A DNA stretch of 16,033 nucleotides from positions 1 to 16,033 of the forward strand of contig JBJKSX010000023.1 in NCBI GenBank assembly GCA_046703545.1. The letters are read 5' to 3'. The position numbers and the translations under genes were made by a program. How positions within the stretch are numbered: the first letter of the stretch is position 1; each line of letters opens with the position of its first letter. The notes beneath the pieces were generated by a model, which had not been told where the DNA came from, searched no databases, and saw only the letters and a program-made list of their open reading frames with translations. Shown one piece after another: positions 7,329 through 14,632 of the stretch. The stretch comes from JAJZOM01 sp046703545 (GTDB lineage: Archaea; Thermoplasmatota; Thermoplasmata; Thermoplasmatales; Thermoplasmataceae).

Positions 7329-7604
7329 AGATACCTAACAAAAGTTTTTCAATATTTAATTTTTACTCTTGTACAACAAAATAATTCATTAATTTAGGCA
7401 GTAAAGAACTACGTTTTTTCAGTAATATCAAGTAATATTGTCAAAAAGTTCATTTTATTAAAATATTAATCAGATTATGGTAAGAAAATGCAGGATTTTT
7501 CAAGATAATAGAATATATTTTGGCGAAATCTGGTATTTGAAAGCCTTTCACTGCAAATGTAAGAAAATGCAACAAATTTAAGATTGTTTCAGCCATACTT
7601 TGCT
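7329..7604. other. AT-rich divergent regulatory region
   Basis: These 276 bases separate the divergent DUF835 operon and malate dehydrogenase and contain no convincing gene. They are strongly A/T-rich and hold several TATA-like boxes, including AAATTTAAGA at about 7574-7583, some 25 bases before the malate dehydrogenase ATG. They also contain a repeated AGTAATAT (near 7420-7440) and the 13-bp direct repeat listed separately. Confidence 0.6.
7480..7571. repeat. 13-bp direct repeat upstream of malate dehydrogenase
   Basis: GTAAGAAAATGCA occurs at 7480-7492 and again at 7559-7571, a period of 79 bases. The second copy sits immediately upstream of the TATA-like box of the malate dehydrogenase gene. 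That position suits a transcription-factor site or extended BRE. It could also be a chance repeat in A-rich DNA. Confidence 0.5.
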
Positions 7605-8579
7605 ATGGTCAGAAAGAAGATATCTGTTATTGGTGCAGGAAATGTAGGTGCATCGCTTGCCCAGTTTCTGGCATTGAAAGAGCTGGGTGATGTTTATCTG
7701 TTTGATGTTGTTGATGGAGTTCCTGAAGGGAAAGGGCTCGATATTGCGGAAAGCCTTCCCCACTGGGGAGCTGACGTCGATGTTAAGGGATTTACAACTA
7801 TGGACCCGGAAGCATACAAGAACCTTGAAGGTTCGGACGTCATAGTGATCACTGCGGGCCTTGCAAGAAAGCCTGGCATGACAAGGGACGACCTTCTCAG
7901 CAAGAACGTGTCCATAATGACATCCATTGCCCAGAGCGTCAAGAAATACTCTCCGGATTCAAGGGTGGTGATTGTTTCCAATCCCGCGGATGTCATGGCA
8001 TACGCATTCCAGAAAGCTTCAGGAGTGGATCCCATGAAGATTATGGGGCTTGGGGGCTCTCTTGACAGTGCGAGATTCAGGACATTCCTGGCAGAGGAGC
8101 TCGGAGTCTCCGTTAAGGATGTCAACGCTTTCGTTATTGGCGGACATGGCGACGACATGGTGCCTTTCATCAGGTACTCAAACGTGGCTGGAATACCCAT
8201 CACTTCACTTCTCTCAAAAGAGAAGATTGAAGAGATAGTCAAGAGAACAAGGTTCGGCGGTGGCGAGATAGTGAATTACCTCAAGACAGGCAGCGCTTAC
8301 TACGCACCTGGCGTTTCCATCACGGCAATGGTGGAATCCATCATCAAGGACAAGAACAGGGTGATTCCATGCGCGGCCTACCTGAACGGATCACACGCAA
8401 AACATTACGGAGCAGAGGGCATATTCATTGGCCTGCCAATAAGGATCAATGAGAAGGGAGTTGCCCACATCTACGATATGGACTTCAATGATGATGAGAA
8501 GGCCCTTTGGGAAAAGACAGTTGCCTCTGTAACAGAAAGCTGCAGAAAAGTGGATGAATTTCTAAAATCATCCAATTAA
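7605..8579 (+). CDS. mdh: Malate dehydrogenase (LDH-like family)
   Basis: Interconverts malate and oxaloacetate with NAD(P) in the TCA cycle. The 324-residue product from ATG 7605 has the Rossmann motif GAGNVG (10-15) with Asp34 at the end of the second strand, which favours NAD. Arg88 and Arg94 in AGLARKPGMTR include the arginine that selects oxaloacetate over pyruvate (glutamine in lactate dehydrogenases). Asn126 is in VSNPADV. Asp154 and Arg157 (LDSARFR) and His181 (IGGHGDDMVP) are the catalytic set. A TTG at 7584 would add seven residues, but ATG fits the family start. The last four bases overlap the convergent queC stop. The upstream TATA-like box implies a leaderless or near-leaderless mRNA. 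Confidence 0.95.
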   Translation: MVRKKISVIGAGNVGASLAQFLALKELGDVYLFDVVDGVPEGKGLDIAESLPHWGADVDVKGFTTMDPEAYKNLEGSDVIVITAGLARKPGMTRDDLLSKNVSIMTSIAQSVKKYSPDSRVVIVSNPADVMAYAFQKASGVDPMKIMGLGGSLDSARFRTFLAEELGVSVKDVNAFVIGGHGDDMVPFIRYSNVAGIPITSLLSKEKIEEIVKRTRFGGGEIVNYLKTGSAYYAPGVSITAMVESIIKDKNRVIPCAAYLNGSHAKHYGAEGIFIGLPIRINEKGVAHIYDMDFNDDEKALWEKTVASVTESCRKVDEFLKSSN

Positions 8580-9286
8580 TTTTTTCTTATATATTTACTG
8601 TAAAATTCCGGATATTCACTGTACTTGACAGGGTCATTCTCTCCGGCTTCCATGAATCCCTGCAACCTGAGAAGGCATGAATCGCATCTGCCGCACGCTT
8701 CCTTTCCCCCCTCATAGCATGATGTTGTCAGTTCATACGGAACATTGAGTTTTTTCCCAAGCTTGATTATTTCTGATTTCTTCAGGTACTGGAGAGGCAC
8801 ATGTATTCTGAACCTTTCTTCGTAGCCGGTTTTTGTCCCCCTGTTGAGTGCTTCTTCAAACGCGTTGAAGAACTCTGGCCTGCAATCTGGGTAGCCAGAA
8901 TAGTCTATGGCGTTGGCGCCGATGAAAATGTGGCGGGCCCCGATGCTCTCTGCTAATGATGCGGCCATGGACAGAAATATTATGTTTCTTGCGGGTACAT
9001 AGGTGTTGGGGATTTCACTGCTGATGTTCTGGAGTTCCCTCCTGTCAATCTCGCCGTGTCCTGTGAGGGCACTTTTTGCTATGTCCCTGAGATTGATTTC
9101 TGCGACCACTCTGTCTATTCCGTAATGTGAGGCAATGGCTTCAGATGAATCCAGTTCCTTGCTGTGCACCTGGCCATACCTGAAGCTTATGGCGGTGCAA
9201 TCATACCCTCTTTCTTTTGCCTGCGCAAGAACAGTAATGGAGTCAAGTCCACCTGAAAGAAGTACTACTGCCTTCTCAGAGCGCAC
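8576..9286 (-). CDS. queC: 7-cyano-7-deazaguanine synthase QueC
   Basis: QueC uses ATP and ammonia to convert 7-carboxy-7-deazaguanine to preQ0, the precursor that archaea insert into tRNA for archaeosine. The 236-residue protein begins at GTG 9286, which lies inside queD (11-base overlap). It carries the PP-loop SGGLDS (11-16), the conserved segment NTYVPARNIIFLSMAAS, the stretch IFIGANAIDYSGYPDCRPEF, and four zinc cysteines (Cys190, 198, 201, 204) in SCYEGGKEACGRCDSC. All catalytic features are present. The gene converges with mdh and overlaps it by four bases. Confidence 0.96.
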   Translation of the reverse strand: MRSEKAVVLLSGGLDSITVLAQAKERGYDCTAISFRYGQVHSKELDSSEAIASHYGIDRVVAEINLRDIAKSALTGHGEIDRRELQNISSEIPNTYVPARNIIFLSMAASLAESIGARHIFIGANAIDYSGYPDCRPEFFNAFEEALNRGTKTGYEERFRIHVPLQYLKKSEIIKLGKKLNVPYELTTSCYEGGKEACGRCDSCLLRLQGFMEAGENDPVKYSEYPEFYSKYIRKN

Positions 9287-9755
9287 TCAGCTTCCTCTCC
9301 TGGCAGGTGCACTGGCCTGGCCCCTCGTAAACACACACCTGCACTCTCTTGAGATTCTTGTATGGTTTCAGTTTCCCTGCGAGGTTCTCGGAGATATAGT
9401 CAGCGAGCATCTCACTCGAGGTGACGTCCCGTTCAAGAAGATACACATCACCCACCGGAAAGATGAATTCCTTTGTTCCGTAAGTCACTGTGCATCGTTT
9501 ATGGTCGCAGTTTACCCTGGTTGTTGAAGATGAATGCGGCAGCAGCACCTTGTGGTCCATGTCACTTATTATCCCCCTGATGGAGGTCTTGACTATGCCG
9601 TAATCTATGAGGATGCCATCAACAGGGTCCCCTTCAATCTCAATGTTGATGGAGTAGTCATGCCCATGAAGCCTTGAGCATTTCTCTATGGAAGGGATGA
9701 AATGGGCCGCGGAGAAATTGATCCTGTTGAAGAGACCATCAATTCTGAGTATCAT
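9276..9755 (-). CDS. queD: 6-carboxytetrahydropterin synthase QueD (PTPS family)
   Basis: QueD turns dihydroneopterin triphosphate into 6-carboxytetrahydropterin, upstream of QueE and QueC in the deazapurine pathway. Starting at ATG 9755 gives 159 residues. Zinc ligands are His18 (NFSAAHF) and His30/His32 (SRLHGHDY), with catalytic Cys26 between them. The C-terminal VCVYEGPGQCTCQ contains the substrate-binding glutamate of the family. An insertion with two cysteines (NCDHKRCTVTYGTKEF) lies mid-protein. Codons up to 9809 are open, but that extension lacks family similarity. A TTTATAAT box at about 9779-9786 sits 27 bases before the ATG, suggesting a leaderless transcript. queE, the missing step, is not in this window. 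Confidence 0.92.
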   Translation of the reverse strand: MILRIDGLFNRINFSAAHFIPSIEKCSRLHGHDYSINIEIEGDPVDGILIDYGIVKTSIRGIISDMDHKVLLPHSSSTTRVNCDHKRCTVTYGTKEFIFPVGDVYLLERDVTSSEMLADYISENLAGKLKPYKNLKRVQVCVYEGPGQCTCQERKLSAL

Positions 9756-9882
9756 TATTTTTGGTATAAATACCAGAATTATAAATTTACTATCCTGAAT
9801 GATTGCCAATTGCCGGCGGAAAATTCTTTTATCCCCTCACTCAAGCGGAATTCTCCTGTTGTATCACCGCCCATGAGGCTTC

Positions 9883-9892
9883 AAAATATATA
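9883..9892 (+). promoter_or_regulatory. TATA box of tRNA-Arg
   Basis: AAAATATATA lies about 34 bases upstream of the mature tRNA 5' end, the expected distance for archaeal transcription with a few bases of 5' leader. The surrounding 9756-9921 region also holds the divergent queD promoter and no gene that I can support. Confidence 0.5.
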
Positions 9893-9921
9893 CAACCTAG
9901 CAATATTGAAGAAGCAAACTT

Positions 9922-9996
9922 GGGCGGGTGGCCTAGTCAGGATATGGCAGCAGCCTCCTAAGCTGCAGGTCGGGGGTCCGAATCCCTCTCCGCCCG
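9922..9996 (+). tRNA. tRNA-Arg(CCT)
   Basis: A full cloverleaf folds: acceptor GGGCGGG pairs with TCCGCCC (one G-T pair), the D arm is GCC/GGC, and the anticodon stem GCAGC/GCTGC holds the loop CTCCTAA. The anticodon is CCT (codon AGG). The five-base variable region AGGTC is followed by the T arm GGGGG-TCCGAAT-CCCTC. The discriminator is G and no CCA is encoded; a T-run follows at once and probably terminates transcription. No intron is present. AGG is one of the commonest arginine codons in the genes around it. Confidence 0.95.
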
Positions 9997-10029
9997 CTTT
10001 TCATATTTTCTTACTTTTATTGGCTTGAA

Positions 10030-10536
10030 ATGTTTTCCTCTGCAACATGCAAGGGAAAAGTTGGCCGTAAGACCACAGTCATGCCTGCGAAACCAGATGA
10101 TTATGACGAGGCCATGGCTACCTTGAGGGGAGTAGCTGATGAGAAAATCTTTCTCGACACGGAGAAACTTGATTCCTACATAAAGGAACAGTGGATAGAA
10201 AGATAGAAGAACAACTGTGAAGAATCATTTTCTGTCTTGATACTGATAGAGGGAGCTATTGTCGATGGGGCAAATCTAACTAAATATGGGTGGGCCCTTA
10301 AAACCAACCATGTCAGGGAACCTGGAATGTGTATCACCCGGGAAAACAGGAGCAACGGCCCAGGCAGGGCGATAATTGGCCATTCTACAAGGTGGAGAAG
10401 AGAAACCTGCCAAGTCAGCAAGATTATCCTGTGCGTCTGGGCGAGCAACTCTTATGCGATTGAACTCTACAGAAAGATCGAGGTTGTGATCAAGGGCACG
10501 AGAAAAAATGGCAAACATCAACAAAGGCAGAGTTGA
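10030..10536 (+). pseudogene. GNAT N-acetyltransferase with an internal amber codon
   Basis: One continuous frame of 169 codons, the length of a single GNAT domain, is broken only by TAG at 10204-10206. The N-terminal part contains GRKTTVMPAKPDDYDEAM and ADEKIFLDTEKLDSYIKEQW, a familiar start of archaeal and bacterial GNATs. After the stop it continues KNNCEESFSV, NHVREPGMCITREN, the acetyl-CoA loop RSNGPGRAII, and KIILCVWASNSYAIELYRK. The motif that is normally YRKxGF reads YRKIEVV, so the conserved Gly-Phe is lost. Several other core positions look eroded, so decay is more likely than a single sequencing error. The acetyl acceptor is unknown. It starts 33 bases after tRNA-Arg. The intact length in one frame implies recent inactivation. 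Confidence 0.7.
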
Positions 10537-10572
10537 TGGATTTCTGATGGTTCCCGAACTTTAAAAATAAGT

Positions 10573-11319
10573 TTACTGCTCCATTCTTGGAGCGAGCAGG
10601 AAAGATCCCTTTATTGCGTTCGGCGTCGTCTTGCTCTGGCCGAAATTGAACTCAATGGTGAGGGGGTAGTCATCCTTGAAGCTGAGCTTCAGTTCATCAG
10701 ATGTTGTGAGTGACTTCACCAGTTTTAGCAGATATTCAAGGGGATAAGAGCTTTTGATGGGTGTTGAGCACTGCAGTTCCTTTATCATGTCTTTTGTGAG
10801 GACCATCTCTGATTCTTCAGAGTCTGACATGGACCTTGCCCTGAAGTCATCCGGGCTAAGTGAGAACCTTATTGAATCTGAAACATCCTCTGCAGCTTTG
10901 AGGCCTCTTTCAAGTTCGGTTTTCCCAAGGACCACAAAAAATTCAGAGTTTATCTGGGGGATTCTGGGCGTTGTAACAGTGCTGTTGTCAAGAAGCGAAA
11001 TGCTCTTCACAATATTGTTGATTTCAAACTTCAGTTTTTCCTTTTCTTTGGCAAGGGATACATGGTCGCCTGAGTTTGCAAGCCTGATAACAGATTTGAG
11101 CCTCTCCACATCCAGTGATATCTCCTCCTCGCTGTCTATCTGGAATTCCGTAAAGACATCCTTGGGAACTGTTATGCTGATCATTGCAACATGTGCCGGG
11201 TCAACTGCTATTACAGATATCCCGTTGTTATCTATCTTGAATTTTGCCTCTGTTACAACTGTATTCAAAAGATCTGCAATTTCTTTGAGATTTTTTATTG
11301 ATATTGTAAGTCGCAACAT
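10573..11319 (-). CDS. pcn: DNA polymerase sliding clamp (PCNA)
   Basis: PCNA forms a homotrimeric ring on DNA that tethers polymerase, FEN1, ligase and RFC-loaded partners. The 248-residue product has the two-domain clamp pattern. AVDPAHVAMISITVPKDVF lies in the first domain, the inter-domain linker region is SLLDNSTVTTPRIPQ, and the C-terminus FLLAPRMEQ matches the conserved FLLAPR end. Length is normal for archaeal PCNA, and as usual for Euryarchaeota one gene would make the homotrimer. GGTG just upstream of the ATG may serve as a weak Shine-Dalgarno. The 97-base gap to the upstream DUF998 gene contains an A/T-rich box, so it probably has its own promoter. Confidence 0.96.
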   Translation of the reverse strand: MLRLTISIKNLKEIADLLNTVVTEAKFKIDNNGISVIAVDPAHVAMISITVPKDVFTEFQIDSEEEISLDVERLKSVIRLANSGDHVSLAKEKEKLKFEINNIVKSISLLDNSTVTTPRIPQINSEFFVVLGKTELERGLKAAEDVSDSIRFSLSPDDFRARSMSDSEESEMVLTKDMIKELQCSTPIKSSYPLEYLLKLVKSLTTSDELKLSFKDDYPLTIEFNFGQSKTTPNAIKGSFLLAPRMEQ

Positions 11320-11416
11320 ATTCTACACCAAACAATCCTAATTGAGCCAAAGATAATTGGATGGATGATAATTAATACTTTTCATGTCCTGCCCATTATT
11401 CATACCAACCAGCCTG

Positions 11417-12007
11417 TTATGCTGTCAGATAATAAGCACCAGTGTATATCAGCCATATTGAAAGCATGATGGCCTCGACAAGTTCATATAAGCCAAGCCC
11501 AAGGGGCGTGGATATTCCCCCTAAAGCCTGGATGATTCCGACGATGATGAAAGTCAGCCCAATGACCGCAGTGGCATAGCCAACTGTTGGGGCATAGCCT
11601 CTTTTGTCCCATTTCTCAACCGAAAAGGAAATTATGCCGAGGGGAAAAATTATGAAGTATATCAGGGCAAAGACCATATGGAAAGGATGATAATTTTCTG
11701 TGAAAATTCCCACGAGTCCTAAAGAAAACCCCGCCACTGCCAGGGCAATCGCTGTGCCTCTGTTGGCATGGCCCAATTTTCTCAGGCCAATTACGAAGAG
11801 AAGGTTTGCTGCGGCCTCAAAAATCAGGCCCATGTTGAATAGGAATGAATAAGGGTGCACTCCCAGATCGCTCAGGGCATTTGTGTCCCAGGAAAACCAC
11901 GGTGATAGGATGATGTCTAGGAAGGTCAGTGAGAGAGCCACGACTGGACCTATTATCCCAAAGACCAAGAGTATGCGAAATCTTTCATTTTCTTGATTAT
12001 TTTCCAT
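11417..12007 (-). CDS. DUF998 family integral membrane protein
   Basis: A 196-residue protein with about six transmembrane segments. Near the N-terminus, between the first two helices, is DIILSPWFSWDTNALSDLGV, which matches the conserved (S)PWFSW..NALSDLG segment of archaeal DUF998 proteins, followed by LFNMGLIFEAAANLLFVIG. Ionic residues are confined to the termini and to one loop (VEKWDKRGYAP). The biochemical role of the family is unknown. It is divergent from glutamate dehydrogenase. A CAATTTAAAG box close to the ATG suggests a short leader. Confidence 0.8.
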   Translation of the reverse strand: MENNQENERFRILLVFGIIGPVVALSLTFLDIILSPWFSWDTNALSDLGVHPYSFLFNMGLIFEAAANLLFVIGLRKLGHANRGTAIALAVAGFSLGLVGIFTENYHPFHMVFALIYFIIFPLGIISFSVEKWDKRGYAPTVGYATAVIGLTFIIVGIIQALGGISTPLGLGLYELVEAIMLSIWLIYTGAYYLTA

Positions 12008-12090
12008 CTGGGGCTTTAAATTGTATGAACTAATAAATTTTCACGTGCAGACATGTCCGTAGATATGAGCCATGATACAATCAAACATGC

Positions 12091-12098
12091 TATATAAT
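12091..12098 (+). promoter_or_regulatory. TATA box of glutamate dehydrogenase
   Basis: TATATAAT, the strongest TATA box in the window, is 65-72 bases upstream of the gdhA ATG. Predicted transcription start is near 12117, leaving a leader of roughly 45 bases that contains an AGGTGA Shine-Dalgarno at 12154-12159. This is one of the few genes here with a proper leader and ribosome binding site, in keeping with high expression. Confidence 0.6.
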
Positions 12099-12162
12099 AA
12101 CGCTAAAGATTAAATTACCGTGCTGGAATCCCTAAGTGTCTGTAAAGACAAAAGGTGAAAAA

Positions 12163-13413
12163 ATGCCGGAAAATTTGGATCCGTTCGACATAGCTCTTGA
12201 ACAGCTCAACAAAGCTGCAGAAGTTATGAAATTGGACAAGCAAGCACTAGCTTTACTAAGTTCCCCCGTTGCTATTCTTCAGGTCAGCATACCCGTAAGA
12301 ATGGACAATGGAGAGACCCAGGTATTCAAAGGTTTCAGAGTGAGGTACAACAACGCAAGAGGTCCAGCTAAGGGCGGCATAAGGTTCCACCCAAAAGAAA
12401 CCCTTTCAACTGTGAAGGCTCTGGCTGCCTGGATGACCTGGAAGACCGCCATAACAAACCTTCCACTCGGTGGAGGAAAAGGCGGAATCATATGCGATCC
12501 CAAGACAATGAGTGAAGGGGAGCTTGAGAGACTGAGCAGAGGCTACATAAGGGCAGTTGCTGATTTCATAGGCCCGGAACTGGATGTCCCGGCACCTGAC
12601 GTTTACACGACACCCCAGATCATGGCCTGGATGATGGACGAATACGAGAAGATTGCCAGGAGATCTGCTCCCGGTGTCATAACAGGAAAGCCCATTGAAA
12701 ATGGCGGTTCCCTCGGAAGGGGAGATGCTACGGCAAGGGGCGGAATGTACGTCCTCAGGGAGGCTGCAAAGACAATCAACCTTGACCTATCAAAGGCCAC
12801 CGCGGCTGTCCAGGGATTTGGAAACGCTGGCCAGTTTGCGCACAAGCTTATAACAGAACTGTTCAACACAAAGGTTGTTGCAGTATCAGATACAAAGGGT
12901 GCAATTTACGTTGAATCCGGAATAGATTTCAAGAAGCTCCTTGAGCACAAGAAGAAGCATGGCTCAGTGGCCAACTTCCCGGGCGCAAAGCACATCACCA
13001 ACGCAGAACTTCTTGAGCTGCCGGTTGACATTCTTGTTCCCGCGGCAATCGAAAACCAGCTCAGAGGAGACAACGCACCCAGAGTTAAGCCAAAGGTCAT
13101 CCTGGAACTGGCAAATGGCCCAACAACCCCAGAAGCAGACGAGGTCTTCCACAAAAACAAGATTCTCCTTCTGCCAGACTTCCTTGCAAACTCCGGCGGT
13201 GTGACTGTTTCCTACTTTGAGTGGGTGCAGAACAACGAAGGCTACTACTGGACAGAGGAAGAAGTCCATGAGAGGCTCGAGAAGAAGATGAAGGAAGCCA
13301 CAAAGGATGTTCTCGAGGCTGCAAAGAAGTACAATGTTGACCCAAGAACTGCTGCTTACACGGTTTCAGTAAAGAGAGTGGCAGACACCATGAAGAACAG
13401 AGGCTGGTACTAA
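12163..13413 (+). CDS. gdhA: Glutamate dehydrogenase (Glu/Leu/Phe/Val dehydrogenase family)
   Basis: Catalyses reversible oxidative deamination of glutamate to 2-oxoglutarate and ammonia, linking carbon and nitrogen metabolism. From ATG 12163 (416 residues) the substrate domain shows Lys70 (PAKGGIRFHP), Lys94 (MTWKTAI), catalytic Lys106 (LPLGGGKGGI) and Asp146 (PAPDVYTT). The Rossmann motif GFGNAG lies at 218-223, with Asp243 ending the second strand (VVAVSDTKG), so the choice between NAD and NADP is not decided by sequence reading. PAAIENQL and DFLANSGGVTVSYFEWVQN complete the fold. The in-frame GTG at 12136 would add nine residues, but the AGGTGA Shine-Dalgarno just before the ATG decides for ATG. 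A T-run follows the stop. Confidence 0.96.
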   Translation: MPENLDPFDIALEQLNKAAEVMKLDKQALALLSSPVAILQVSIPVRMDNGETQVFKGFRVRYNNARGPAKGGIRFHPKETLSTVKALAAWMTWKTAITNLPLGGGKGGIICDPKTMSEGELERLSRGYIRAVADFIGPELDVPAPDVYTTPQIMAWMMDEYEKIARRSAPGVITGKPIENGGSLGRGDATARGGMYVLREAAKTINLDLSKATAAVQGFGNAGQFAHKLITELFNTKVVAVSDTKGAIYVESGIDFKKLLEHKKKHGSVANFPGAKHITNAELLELPVDILVPAAIENQLRGDNAPRVKPKVILELANGPTTPEADEVFHKNKILLLPDFLANSGGVTVSYFEWVQNNEGYYWTEEEVHERLEKKMKEATKDVLEAAKKYNVDPRTAAYTVSVKRVADTMKNRGWY

Positions 13414-13424
13414 CCACCTCAAAC

Positions 13425-13430
13425 TTTTTT
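13425..13430 (+). terminator. T-run after glutamate dehydrogenase
   Basis: Six T residues 12 bases after the gdhA stop, the usual simple oligo-T signal for archaeal termination. The adjoining TTTATTTAAC, about 35 bases before tRNA-Gly, may double as that gene's TATA box. Confidence 0.4.
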
Positions 13431-13467
13431 ATTTAACTAATTGTTACCGGAATACACCAATCTTGAA

Positions 13468-13539
13468 GCGGACGTAGTGTAGGGGTTATCACAGGAGCTT
13501 CCCAAGCTCTTGACCCGGGTTCAATTCCCGGCGTCCGCA
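13468..13539 (+). tRNA. tRNA-Gly(CCC)
   Basis: A complete 72-base cloverleaf: acceptor GCGGACG pairs with CGTCCGC, the D arm is GTG/CAC with loop GGGG, and the anticodon stem GGAGC/GCTCT holds the loop TTCCCAA. The anticodon is CCC (codon GGG). The T arm is CCGGG-TTCAATT-CCCGG, the discriminator A, with no encoded CCA and no intron. TTTTTA follows directly as a probable terminator. Confidence 0.95.
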
Positions 13540-13600
13540 TTTTTAAAATAGTTGATGTTATCCTGTCCCACGGTGCCTTCTGGACTAAATCATGGTTTAC

Positions 13601-14257
13601 CTATACAAGGACAAACGCAGGTATGCTGAAACTGACACTGGAATCAGGAACAGGAAGCCCAAGGACAACGCTGTAAAATTCCATCGTAAGATTCAGGGAA
13701 TAATTCCCGGTTTGAAGGTCTGCCATGGTCATGGATTGATTTGCTGCAGAGGATATGAAGCCAAACACAGTCCCATTTGATGTGTTTTCTACACCTAAGC
13801 CATTATATTCAGTTCCATTGTGTATTGCCCACACGTATGTGTCCATCTTGACATAGGTGCCATTGGGGCCAACCAATTTTGCGTTATGTAAAGAAAATCC
13901 CAGAGAATCAAAAACAGAGCCATTTCCGTTGAGGAACACCAGTTCCATTTCTGCAACGCCAACCCCGAAGGCAGCACTATTTTTCATATGGAGGGGCAGG
14001 GAACCTCCCATGGAATTCATAAGAAAATCCACATGTCCAAAACCCGGCACGGTTGTATTTTGTTGAAATAACTCCTTCGCAGTTACATTGTAGAGAAATG
14101 GGGATTCCACTTTGAGCTCAGATCTCCAAGCAAAGAAATTCTGAGCTGTCTGAACTTTATTGACATTTTCGGCATTGTTCATAGCAAAACCGCTCCCAAA
14201 GAAGATTGCCAATGCCAAGATCAAGGCAACTGCAACTTTAATCAGTTTCCTGTTCAT
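13601..14257 (-). CDS. Secreted, sequon-rich putative surface protein
   Basis: I do not recognise a family. From ATG 14257 the 218-residue product has a classic signal sequence: a basic start (MNRKLIK), a hydrophobic core VAVALILALAIFF, and a small-residue region GSGFA before MNN near residue 26. GTG at 14281 would add eight polar residues. The mature part has only one tryptophan-containing strand region per repeat-like block and no second membrane helix. It carries ten N-x-S/T sequons (Asn57, 67, 112, 132, 147, 158, 161, 173, 185, 189), which suggests a glycosylated exterior protein. A TATATA box near 14358-14365 would give a leader of about 80 bases. The twin-arginine motif is absent, so export by Sec is likely. 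Confidence 0.7.
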   Translation of the reverse strand: MNRKLIKVAVALILALAIFFGSGFAMNNAENVNKVQTAQNFFAWRSELKVESPFLYNVTAKELFQQNTTVPGFGHVDFLMNSMGGSLPLHMKNSAAFGVGVAEMELVFLNGNGSVFDSLGFSLHNAKLVGPNGTYVKMDTYVWAIHNGTEYNGLGVENTSNGTVFGFISSAANQSMTMADLQTGNYSLNLTMEFYSVVLGLPVPDSSVSFSIPAFVLV

Positions 14258-14281
14258 CCAATCAACCAAGTTACTATCCAC

Positions 14282-14632
14282 AGAGCCACTGCAACGGGGA
14301 TTTGTCCCACATCTGCTTCTGGATGGGTATTAAATTTTCTAAATTATTAAACAATTCAATATATAAGTAATTTTTCGACTGCAAATACTGTAAAGGAATA
14401 TTCGACTGTTCATTGCAAATCGCACCCGAGGGCTTTTTGTCATCGTAAGAAGCAGGGCGGTTTTTTATGAATGCATATGAACATAACATTTCCACCGATG
14501 GAAACTGGAATATGAACAGTTCATTTTGCAGCATATTCAGGTTTATCAATTCTATTTGAGATGAAATAAATGGAAGTAAAAATGAAATGCCCTCTTACTC
14601 CCGGTGGCATAGAAATATCGTCTTATGCCTTT
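14282..14632. other. AT-rich intergenic stretch, no gene supported
   Basis: About 350 bases between the surface protein and porB. It contains the probable promoter of the surface-protein gene (near 14358-14365) and an open frame of 91 codons on the - strand (14274-14549) with no family resemblance and poor codon quality. A short interrupted palindrome TGAAC-A-GTTCA lies at 14513-14523. I see no RNA gene, insertion-sequence end or repeat array. It may contain eroded coding sequence, but none is recognisable. Confidence 0.5.

Noticed and set aside
10204..10206. TAG as a pyrrolysine codon
   Set aside because: No pylT/pylS or methylamine methyltransferase is in the window, and the GNAT frame is decayed at other conserved sites.
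10030..10206. Short frame as a stand-alone VapB-like antitoxin, with FCLDTD downstream as a PIN toxin
   Set aside because: The frame continues after the stop into clear GNAT motifs of the right total length, which explains all of the sequence better.
9922..10572. Possible integration site: tRNA-Arg followed by decayed DNA
   Set aside because: I find no second copy of the tRNA 3' end downstream and no integrase or phage gene; the following sequence is simply a decayed GNAT gene.
12279..13417. Several open frames on the - strand within glutamate dehydrogenase
   Set aside because: They are out-of-frame shadows of a strongly conserved gene with no start signals of their own.
14274..14549. Open frame of 91 codons on the - strand
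   Set aside because: It overlaps the start region of the surface protein, has poor codon quality and no recognisable domain, and the region carries promoter-like signals instead.
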